A stretch of 45,367 nt of DNA from a virus, in IMG/VR virus record IMGVR_UViG_3300049797_000001, positions 1 to 45,367 of that record. One strand, 5' to 3'. Positions 37,716-44,696 of this stretch are shown here, one piece after another. Positions within the stretch are counted from its first letter, which is position 1. Each line of letters opens with the position of its first letter. The notes below the pieces were generated by a model. The model had not been told where the DNA came from. It saw nothing but the letters and a program-made list of their open reading frames with translations, and did not search any database. The position numbers were made by a program, and so were the translations under genes.

Positions 37716-40028
37716 ATGCCTGACCCCGACATCGGTTCTGACGACATTTTTAACATCGACACAATGGATGTCGGGGACACTCCTGCGCCTAAGAGCAAGG
37801 GACAGCAGCCATTATTCCAGGTATTTAAGCAGAGCCGGATTGCAGTTAGTTCATCTGTCGGTAAAATGTGGGAACGTAAAGTCAAGGCTGCGATCAAGGC
37901 TCATGAATTGACTTTGCGTAGTTGGGACGAAGTTCTCAAGTATTATAACAATCGGCAAGATAAAGCCATTGACACAACACGTGGTATTTTTAAACGTGGC
38001 GATGGCACAGAGAATGTCATTTTCTCTAATTTGAATATCATGTTACCTGCGGTTTATAGCAAAGACCCTGACATTACATGCAGTACAATTGATGACAGCG
38101 AGGCGCCATTTTGCAAAGCGCTTGAGAAGTTATTGAATACTCTTATTCGAGGCAAGCAGGCTCTCAATGCAAAGCCAAAGGTGAAAAAAGCAGCTGGTAT
38201 GGGACTACTAACAAATTTCGGTGTGCTGAAAATTGATTATACTAAGAAGGATGATTCGCGTGAATTGGCTGTTAATGAAATGGTCAAGATTACACAAGCA
38301 TTGGCCAAAGCTAAGAATATTGAACACGTTGAGCGACTTTATGGTGAACTTGAAGCACTTGAACGGCAGATGGAAGTATTGAAGCCGAGTGGCCCATCGC
38401 TTGGGAATGTGCTTTCACATAACTTGATAGTCGATCCATATGCTGAACAACAGGATGGCTTGGATTCAAATTGGATGTGTGAGCGTGTTTGGTTTCCGAC
38501 CAATATGCTTACTGCTAGGTTTACGGAACCTGATCCTGACTCTGGAGATCAAGATGTTGACGGCACGGGCGCTGGCTCGCGCGTTCTTATTTACAAGCCG
38601 ACCCACAAAGCTATGTTCGATACGGCTGACGGTAGACGTGACGACGGACTCGGTTTTGTACAGCAGGCTTTTGAGTCAGGAAACGAAAACTCCAAGCATA
38701 CGGATGATGAGCGCACCGCTTATCTCAATATGTATTCCACTGAATGTTATTTATTGTGGGACAAAGCTACAAAGCGAGTCATGCTTTTTCATCGCGATGA
38801 TTGGACGTGGCCATTGTGGGTGTGGGATGACCCTCTTAACATCAGCCGGTTCTTTCCGTATTACATAGTAGGGTACACATTCAGTACGGGTGGTACGGTT
38901 ACGGTTGGCGAGACTTCATATTATTTGGATCAACAGGATCAAATAAATGATATCAATCGCAAATTGAAAACAATGCGCACGTCCGTATTTGACTATTTCT
39001 TATACAATTCAGACAAGGCTGATAGTGATCAGATTGAGAAGCTGATCAATGCTATGCGTGGTGAGAATACTGGAGGCAATACGAAGCATGTCCTCGGCAT
39101 TAAAGCAGGAGAAGGCAAGATTAGCGATATCCTGGAATCCATATACCCGAACATGGAGAAATTCAAGGAACTCTTTGATAAGCAGGGGTTATTGGACGCA
39201 ATTAATCGTATCACGAATACCTCTGATGCTTTGCGTGGAGTGCAATTCAAAACCAATACGAACGAAGATGCGGTCAACACGTATCAAGAATCGATGAAGT
39301 TGTCAGTTGGCGCGAAAGTTGATGTCCTCGAAGATGTCGTTGCTGACATTGCAATTTCGCTTGCCGAGTTGTGTATTCAGAATTTGACTCAAAATGATGT
39401 CATAGCATTGATTGGACAGACACTTGGGCAGAATTACAAGCAAATGTCTGTTCCTGAATTTACTGGCAATTATAATCTAGAGATAGTTGCTGGTAGCATG
39501 GAGAAACCGAACAGTGTATTCAAAAAGAGAGAAGCTGTGCAAATTGCACAGGCTGTGGGACAGTTCGCTCAGGCTGCTCCTGGAGCAACTTTGCAAATCA
39601 TGTTACGGGTACTCGAACAAGCATTTACAGAGGTTGTCATTAAACCTGAAGACTGGCAAGCAATTAACACTGAGATACAGGCGAAGGCAGGCCAGGGAGT
39701 TGGCGCGCCGACAGGAACAGCAGCAGGAGCGCAACCAAGCCCGACTCCTGGAGCGACTCAAGGCGCTGAGGCTCAGCAGGGACCAGTTACACCAACACAA
39801 GCAAGTGGTCCAGGACAGCCTCCAGGACAGAACATTTCGCAATTGCTAGCTAGTATTCCACCGGATATAAAAAGTCATGTGGTCCAGATGAAGCAGTCTG
39901 GTGCTGATCCACATGCAATCATGTCCTATTTGTTGCAGCACGTAGCTAGTTTGCACGCCGGAGGACAAGGTGCGCCACCAGCGGGTAATGGTCAACAGGC
40001 ACCACAGGCACAAGGAACAGTACAATGA
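37716..40028 (+). CDS. Portal protein
   Basis: A 770-residue protein between large terminase and scaffold, in the size range of podovirus portals. Residues about 40-560 are an alpha/beta portal core with repeated aromatic segments (SWDEVLKYYNNRQDKAID, FSNLNIMLPAVYSKDPDI, YYLDQQDQINDINRKLKTM, typical of portals). The C-terminal 130 residues are Pro/Gln/Gly/Thr-rich and end in a helix-rich QLLASIPPDIKSHVVQMK segment. It forms the DNA passage ring at one head vertex. Its stop overlaps the scaffold start (ATGA). Confidence 0.85.
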   Translation: MPDPDIGSDDIFNIDTMDVGDTPAPKSKGQQPLFQVFKQSRIAVSSSVGKMWERKVKAAIKAHELTLRSWDEVLKYYNNRQDKAIDTTRGIFKRGDGTENVIFSNLNIMLPAVYSKDPDITCSTIDDSEAPFCKALEKLLNTLIRGKQALNAKPKVKKAAGMGLLTNFGVLKIDYTKKDDSRELAVNEMVKITQALAKAKNIEHVERLYGELEALERQMEVLKPSGPSLGNVLSHNLIVDPYAEQQDGLDSNWMCERVWFPTNMLTARFTEPDPDSGDQDVDGTGAGSRVLIYKPTHKAMFDTADGRRDDGLGFVQQAFESGNENSKHTDDERTAYLNMYSTECYLLWDKATKRVMLFHRDDWTWPLWVWDDPLNISRFFPYYIVGYTFSTGGTVTVGETSYYLDQQDQINDINRKLKTMRTSVFDYFLYNSDKADSDQIEKLINAMRGENTGGNTKHVLGIKAGEGKISDILESIYPNMEKFKELFDKQGLLDAINRITNTSDALRGVQFKTNTNEDAVNTYQESMKLSVGAKVDVLEDVVADIAISLAELCIQNLTQNDVIALIGQTLGQNYKQMSVPEFTGNYNLEIVAGSMEKPNSVFKKREAVQIAQAVGQFAQAAPGATLQIMLRVLEQAFTEVVIKPEDWQAINTEIQAKAGQGVGAPTGTAAGAQPSPTPGATQGAEAQQGPVTPTQASGPGQPPGQNISQLLASIPPDIKSHVVQMKQSGADPHAIMSYLLQHVASLHAGGQGAPPAGNGQQAPQAQGTVQ

Positions 40029-41182
40029 GTTTCAATCAGAACCTGAACGGCAATGGTGCTGGCTCAGAGAATCCTATGGATATGGTGCTTGACAATCTTG
40101 GCATGGACGACGAACTTGCTAACGATTTGAATGGTATCGGTGATGAAGGCAATGATAATGAAGACCCTGATTTGGGCGACGGTAATGAGTCGTTTGAGTC
40201 AAATGAGCAATTTCGACGTGAACCTGAGCCTGAAATACGTCGCCAGCAGCAGCAACGTCCACAACGAAATGATCAGTCGCGACAGCAGCCACAACCTCAG
40301 CCACAACAAAATCGGCCATTGCCGCGTAATGCCGAAGTGCGCGCAGATCAACGTGGGAATTTGATTGGTCCGGATGGGCAGATTGTTGCAAGAGCAGGTT
40401 TTGAGGCTCGCACGTATCAGAATATGGCACGTGCGCAACAGGAAACTGTAGCGGCACGAGCACAGGTCACTGATGTATCGCAAAGACTTGCCAGAGCGAT
40501 TGAAATCGGTCAGCAGTTTCATGAACAAATGACCATAATGCAAACGCAATTGCGTGAACGCGGTGCACTTCCACAACGTCTTGGTATTACTCAGCAGGAA
40601 GAAATGCAAGCTTTGCAATTGGCAGCTGATATCAAACGCGATCCAGCGGCTGGCATCAGGAAAATTCTCACGATGGCTGCCGCCGCGGGCATTGATGTGA
40701 CTAAAATTGGAATTGCTCCTGGTGGAGTGGATGCGAAGTCACTTGTCGATCTTGTTCGGCAGGAAATAACACAAGCGATGAACCCACTGAAAGAGCGTAC
40801 AGCAGTGGAGCAGCGTCAGCAGCAAGTTACTGAGCAGCAGGCGCAACAGTATCGTAGTACTGAGACTGAGGTAAACAGTTTTTTCAATGAGAACCCAGGA
40901 GCCAGGGAACACATTCCGGTGTTTCATGCTGTGCTGAGCAATCCTCAGTTTGCGAATATGTCTCTTGGAGAGGTTTGGGCTAGAATACAATTGAACCAGA
41001 CGCGTAATGCTATGCAACAGAATAGCAATGGGCGGCTGAGACAACAGAACCCGCAGCAGCGGCGTACTCTCCCGTCGGGTCGTGGACAGCCACCGTTTGA
41101 CTCAAATGCAGGCGAAGTGGCATCACCGAACATGACGTATGATCAAATCCTTCGCGAGACGCTGGACACATTGGGTGTCTAA
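40025..41182 (+). CDS. Scaffolding protein (probable)
   Basis: A 385-residue protein directly before the capsid gene. The N terminus is acidic (MDDELANDLNGIGDEGNDNE), then Gln/Arg/Pro-rich, then long helices (QQETVAARAQVTDVSQRLAR) and a basic Gln/Asn-rich tail, the usual acidic-helical-basic layout of scaffolds that bind the coat through the C terminus. It contains two in-gene TTTGASTCAAAT copies (40193, 41096). The role is inferred from composition and place. Confidence 0.75.
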   Translation: MSFNQNLNGNGAGSENPMDMVLDNLGMDDELANDLNGIGDEGNDNEDPDLGDGNESFESNEQFRREPEPEIRRQQQQRPQRNDQSRQQPQPQPQQNRPLPRNAEVRADQRGNLIGPDGQIVARAGFEARTYQNMARAQQETVAARAQVTDVSQRLARAIEIGQQFHEQMTIMQTQLRERGALPQRLGITQQEEMQALQLAADIKRDPAAGIRKILTMAAAAGIDVTKIGIAPGGVDAKSLVDLVRQEITQAMNPLKERTAVEQRQQQVTEQQAQQYRSTETEVNSFFNENPGAREHIPVFHAVLSNPQFANMSLGEVWARIQLNQTRNAMQQNSNGRLRQQNPQQRRTLPSGRGQPPFDSNAGEVASPNMTYDQILRETLDTLGV

Positions 41183-41209
41183 CTCGCACGAATAGGAGAT
41201 ACGGACCAA

Positions 41210-42178
41210 ATGGCTACTCTTGACACAGTTGTTAACGCAATGCTGACTCGGAGCCGTGCGAAGCTGATCATGGCTTCGGCGATATCCGGTACAGTTTCAG
41301 CTTACCTCCATGCGAAGAAACGTGTGGTGGTCGAAGATGGTGGGCCACAGATCAGCAATCCGTTGATTACGGGCCTCAATCCAAATGTCGTGTCGATGCA
41401 GTACTATGACACGATGCCCGTCAACCAGACCAACGAATTTGTGACCGTGAATCACTTTATGTCACGTGTCGTTGGTTCGTTGATTATCTCGGATCAGGAA
41501 GAAGATGAAAACAGAGGTCGTGCAGCAATCTTCAAGATCATTAAGGGCAAGATCATGGCCCTGGATGAGTCTATCTCTCGTCAGTTTGCCACCTATCATA
41601 CTAGTGTGGGCGCTGGAACCGATCCTAACGGTTTGGGGAACCTTATTCCTGTCGATCCTACCAGCGGTTCTGTTGGTGGCATTAGCATGGCGTCTGAGTC
41701 CCAATGGCGAACATCTGCCTACGACTTTGCCGGATCGTTGACGCCGGAAAACATTGAGGAAGCATTTGACGACATTACAGAGCTTGATCTTAATCGGTCA
41801 ACGGATGGACAAAGCTCTCCGCAGCCTACGGTTATCTTTGCCGGCCGCAATATCTACCGGATGCACAAGGCGGCTGCGCGTGATAAGCAGCATATCGATC
41901 TTCAAGCAACTGGAACCGGGAAGAAGCTTGTCAATCTTGGCATTGTGGGGACTACCCATAATGGCATCCCGTTGCTATTCGACGAGAAACTGTCTGCCAA
42001 CGTTGCGTATTTTGTCAATGACGGATACATGACGTTGCATGTTCTCAAGGGCGTGAACATGAAAATCAAGAAGCTGGTCGCTCCGTGGAATACGGATGCT
42101 ATTGGTCGTCGTGTTGTGTGGGAAGGTCAGCTGTGTACGTGGCGGAACTATCGCACACATGCTTACTTGACCAACTAA
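41210..42178 (+). CDS. Major capsid protein
   Basis: A 322-residue protein with AGGAGATACGGACCAA upstream, in the canonical place after the scaffold. The sequence is typical of a podovirus HK97-fold coat: helix with alternating strands (NEFVTVNHFMSRVVGSLIISDQEEDENRG), central DPTSGSVGGISMASESQWR and WNTDAIGRRVVWEGQLCTWRNYR near the end. High codon regularity and strong spacing fit high expression. A P22/N4-like coat family is not distinguishable by eye. Confidence 0.85.
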   Translation: MATLDTVVNAMLTRSRAKLIMASAISGTVSAYLHAKKRVVVEDGGPQISNPLITGLNPNVVSMQYYDTMPVNQTNEFVTVNHFMSRVVGSLIISDQEEDENRGRAAIFKIIKGKIMALDESISRQFATYHTSVGAGTDPNGLGNLIPVDPTSGSVGGISMASESQWRTSAYDFAGSLTPENIEEAFDDITELDLNRSTDGQSSPQPTVIFAGRNIYRMHKAAARDKQHIDLQATGTGKKLVNLGIVGTTHNGIPLLFDEKLSANVAYFVNDGYMTLHVLKGVNMKIKKLVAPWNTDAIGRRVVWEGQLCTWRNYRTHAYLTN

Positions 42179-42193
42179 GGGAGTTTGACTCAA

Positions 42194-42643
42194 ATGTACA
42201 CCGCGAACATGAATGGAGCACGACTTGCGTATGTCGTGAAGAAGTTGGAAGGTACTGTCAAGCGTGAGAAGGTGCGGATGCATCTTGTCAAGAAGGGTAG
42301 TGGCCGAACACGTGACCAATGGGAAATGCGCAAAGAGTTGATTGAGGAAGATGCTGGCTATATGGTGTTCTTTCCTCGTGGACATGCTATGCGTGTTCCG
42401 ACAATGAAGCAGCTTGAGCATTACAATTTGGCGCGGGATGGGCAATTGCTCAAGCCGACTGTGATCAATATGAGCGAATGGGCCAATCCCAACAGTCCAA
42501 TTGGCCGGCTCATGATGGCACAGGACAATGAAGGCCGTGCAGGCGCAATGGCGGATATGGAAACCCTCCTTATTCGTATGGCAACGCATCAGTCCGGACC
42601 ACGGTTGATGCCTGAACAGTTTATCGGACAGGAGGCTGCATAA
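42194..42643 (+). CDS. Head protein of unknown role, 149 aa
   Basis: ATG 42194; GGGAG is ten bases upstream with the TTTGACTCAA motif filling the gap between it and the start codon. A TTG at 42185 inside the motif is rejected. Residues are basic at the N terminus, then DAGYMVFFPRGHAMRVPTMKQL and a helical C terminus. It sits between coat and a second abundant head protein, so decoration or connector role is likely by position. Confidence 0.6.
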   Translation: MYTANMNGARLAYVVKKLEGTVKREKVRMHLVKKGSGRTRDQWEMRKELIEEDAGYMVFFPRGHAMRVPTMKQLEHYNLARDGQLLKPTVINMSEWANPNSPIGRLMMAQDNEGRAGAMADMETLLIRMATHQSGPRLMPEQFIGQEAA

Positions 42644-42644
42644 C

Positions 42645-43694
42645 ATGGTAGCGAGAGCCCCAAGTTTTCTGCAACAGGGCATAAGTGAATATGTCAAGGC
42701 GATGCAATATGCGTCTGATCTTATTCATGGACAGCCTACACTATTCGCATTGGGATCACCGGCAGCGAGCAGTGCGTCTTTGGTGCAAAGTGCAATTGCG
42801 GCGAACTCAGCAGCGAATACCGATGCTGTGCTTGCATCTGTGTTCACGGCTGATGCAAAGTATGGCCGTACACTGATCTATACACCATCAGCTAACCCTG
42901 GCAACTCAAATGTCGTTACAGTGTTTGGTCAGGATTGGCTCGGTCAGCCTATGACTGAATCGTTTACGGGAGCGTCTGGTTCGACTGCTGTCGTATACGG
43001 CAAGAAGGCGTTTTATCGTGTACTTAAATCGCGTAACGTCACACCAGCATCGAATGCTATCACGTATTCGATCGGTACTGGTACGATGCTTGGATTGCCA
43101 TATAAGGGCGATCTTGCATATGCTATGGAGAACAATCTCCAGGTTCCAGTTTACAAGCGTGACTTCCAGTTGTCGACGACGTTCTCAGTCACTGATGCTG
43201 TATCCGGTGCTTCACTTCCGTTGATTGCACCGTGTCCAGGATTTGTCAAGAACGCCTTCGGATCAGGTACGACGACAGGTACAGCAGGTAACGATGTCAC
43301 TACTGTATCGCTTGGTGGTGTTGCCATTATAGGCTTGTCGGCAGCCATTGTAAATAACACGGCTGCATTCCTATCTGCCAATCCGACGACACCAGGATAC
43401 AATGCAAACAATCGATTTGCAGCCAATGCGCCGATAGTACTTGTTGCGGCCGCTTTAGCATCTGCCAAAGGCTTCCTGGCAGGTGTGACGATTACGCCAA
43501 CGCAGTTTGTGTTGCCTGACTTGACCGATCCAGCGACTGTGATTACGGGTGATACGCGAGGCACTTACGATCCAATCACGCCGCCGAACGGCAATCCGAT
43601 CGCTGTAGCGTTGATTGGAGACAATTCTGTGAACGCTGCTGGTAACGGTGGGTTGATGGGGCTGGCTCATTACTTCAATGCTGCTGGCACGTAA
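42645..43694 (+). CDS. Second major structural protein (head decoration or coat-associated)
   Basis: A 349-residue protein starting one base after the previous stop with AGGAGG upstream. It is Ala/Ser/Thr/Gly/Asn-rich with beta-type segments (TVFGQDWLGQPMTESFTGAS, FQLSTTFSVTDAVSGASLPLI) and a collagen-free, Gly-rich end. The composition is that of an external virion beta protein. A strong hairpin follows (43704-43738). Role inferred from location between coat and connector genes. Confidence 0.65.
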   Translation: MVARAPSFLQQGISEYVKAMQYASDLIHGQPTLFALGSPAASSASLVQSAIAANSAANTDAVLASVFTADAKYGRTLIYTPSANPGNSNVVTVFGQDWLGQPMTESFTGASGSTAVVYGKKAFYRVLKSRNVTPASNAITYSIGTGTMLGLPYKGDLAYAMENNLQVPVYKRDFQLSTTFSVTDAVSGASLPLIAPCPGFVKNAFGSGTTTGTAGNDVTTVSLGGVAIIGLSAAIVNNTAAFLSANPTTPGYNANNRFAANAPIVLVAAALASAKGFLAGVTITPTQFVLPDLTDPATVITGDTRGTYDPITPPNGNPIAVALIGDNSVNAAGNGGLMGLAHYFNAAGT

Positions 43695-43703
43695 GGATGC
43701 AAT

Positions 43704-43738
43704 ACAATGGGCCGTTTGAGTCAAAAGCGGCCCATTGT
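43704..43738 (+). terminator. Hairpin with the TGAGTCA motif in its loop
   Basis: An 11-bp perfect stem (ACAATGGGCCG / CGGCCCATTGT) surrounds TTTGAGTCAAAAG. It lies after the structural gene and before the holin-like gene, with no U tract. It may end or reduce transcription, or present the motif in a loop. A second hairpin of this kind occurs at 18638-18667. Confidence 0.55.
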
Positions 43739-43769
43739 TCGGCAGATGACTTATCAAATGGAGTGTAAT

Positions 43770-44039
43770 GTGATAAATGAATCGCTGCAATATGTGCTTA
43801 GTGATGTAACGCAAATTATCACCGCGATAGGTGTCATAATCACAGCAGCATCATCAATCTACAATAGATTCCAAATTAAGAAAGTAGCTGATAAAGTAGA
43901 AGAAGTTCACGCAGCAACAAATGGGATTGTAACTAAGTTAATTACTGTAAAGAACGAACAAATAGCTTCTGCAAAGGCTGAGACAGTAGCTGTAAAATTG
44001 GAGGCGGGACATGTCAGCAACAATTCGACAAATCGTTGA
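43770..44039 (+). CDS. Holin-like membrane protein, GTG start, 89 aa
   Basis: GTG 43770 has GGAG six bases upstream. A frame beginning at ATG 43707 would run through the hairpin and is rejected. The hydrophobic segment QIITAIGVIITAASSIY (about residues 15-31) is followed by an amphipathic coiled-coil tail (KVADKVEEVHAATNGIVTKL) and a Lys/Ala-rich end. Holin-like proteins with this single segment plus helix are common in phages. It overlaps the connector gene by 29 bases. Confidence 0.6.
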   Translation: MINESLQYVLSDVTQIITAIGVIITAASSIYNRFQIKKVADKVEEVHAATNGIVTKLITVKNEQIASAKAETVAVKLEAGHVSNNSTNR

Positions 44040-44691
44040 TGGTGCTCAAGGGATTGTTGGTGAAGTCTCTGGTGCAGGCGTGCAGATGTTTTCTGACGAT
44101 CGAATGTTTGCTGATGCCATTCGAGCATTCAATATGCTATTCAAGAAATTCAATTGGCGCAATTATTGTAATTGGCTGCAATTGACTCTTGATGGCATAA
44201 ATGGCGTTGTCACAACGAATGAGTTACAGTATGTGATCGATTTTGAAGACTTTATCAGTATACGCAAAGATGGTGCCTATAGTGATATAAGTGTACTGCC
44301 ACGATCAGTCAATCCATTTTCGGGCAGTTTGACATCAGGAACGAGTCCCCAATATTGGGACAGCCTGAATGTAACGAACACAAACTATGCACTGAAGAAA
44401 ATCTATATATTGCCAAAAACCGCCACTGGCAAAATCAATGTACACGCCAAATTCTATCCAAATCTTACCGGATGGGACTGGCAAGATACAATGCATATTG
44501 ATCAGGACATGCTTGAATATGGCACTGCGTATATGACACTTGTGCAGGATGATTTGAATGCTGCTGGTGCCGACGCTGCTAAGGGCATGATGGAAATGCG
44601 TTACAAGGACATTCAGGATCAATTGGCTTCGCAAGAGATCAAATTTGGTGGTGGTAGAAGTGGCGTGCCATCTACTTGGCAGGAAGTGTGA
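44011..44691 (+). CDS. Head-tail connector / DNA-stabilisation protein
   Basis: A 226-residue protein starting at ATG 44011 after GGAGGCGGGAC. It starts with a helical GAQGIVGEVSGAGVQMFSDDRMFADAIRAF segment and has an aromatic Trp-rich centre (FKKFNWRNYCNWLQLTL) and a helical end. Size, position (after the head proteins, before the tail protein) and the DDRMFADAIRAF segment fit P22 gp4-type connector proteins; this is an inferred match. Its stop TGA is in TGAGTCA, six bases before the next ATG. Confidence 0.65.
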   Translation: MSATIRQIVDGAQGIVGEVSGAGVQMFSDDRMFADAIRAFNMLFKKFNWRNYCNWLQLTLDGINGVVTTNELQYVIDFEDFISIRKDGAYSDISVLPRSVNPFSGSLTSGTSPQYWDSLNVTNTNYALKKIYILPKTATGKINVHAKFYPNLTGWDWQDTMHIDQDMLEYGTAYMTLVQDDLNAAGADAAKGMMEMRYKDIQDQLASQEIKFGGGRSGVPSTWQEV

Positions 44692-44696
44692 GTCAA

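Larger units (their letters stand above)
1309..44695. repeat. Dispersed palindrome TKTGASTCAMA (core TGASTCA), about 64 copies
   Basis: Hand-found exact TGASTCA cores begin at 1309, 1515, 3097, 3288, 3816, 4833, 6665, 7286, 8269, 9655, 9728, 10516, 12038, 12277, 12906, 14792, 15354, 16263, 17853, 18016, 18645, 18914, 19321, 19525, 20294, 21569, 22560, 23102, 23488, 23846, 24216, 24384, 24695, 25986, 26243, 26752, 27414, 27606, 27684, 28062, 28680, 29813, 31310, 31564, 31688, 31921, 32497, 32755, 32951, 33314, 33406, 33847, 34554, 35427, 35934, 36953, 37692, 38672, 39385, 40195, 41098, 42187, 43717 and 44689. About 45 also have T/TG before and A/CA after. About 31 lie at gene junctions or in untranslated DNA, about 33 in genes. 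Near copies occur at 21037, 28030, 28372 and 25619. Confidence 0.85.

Noticed and set aside
42185-42193. TTG start for the 42194 gene
   Set aside because: The TTG is part of the TTTGACTCAA motif, and GGGAG is too close to it (one base); ATG 42194 has normal spacing.
43707-43769. Upstream ATG start for the holin-like gene
   Set aside because: It would begin inside the hairpin stem without a ribosome site; GTG 43770 has GGAG at proper spacing and leaves a normal holin-like N terminus.
1309-44695. TTGACT inside the TTTGACTCAAA motif read as a -35 promoter box
   Set aside because: No consistent -10 sequence is found 16-18 bases away, copies occur in both senses and inside genes, and the palindrome is conserved as a whole.
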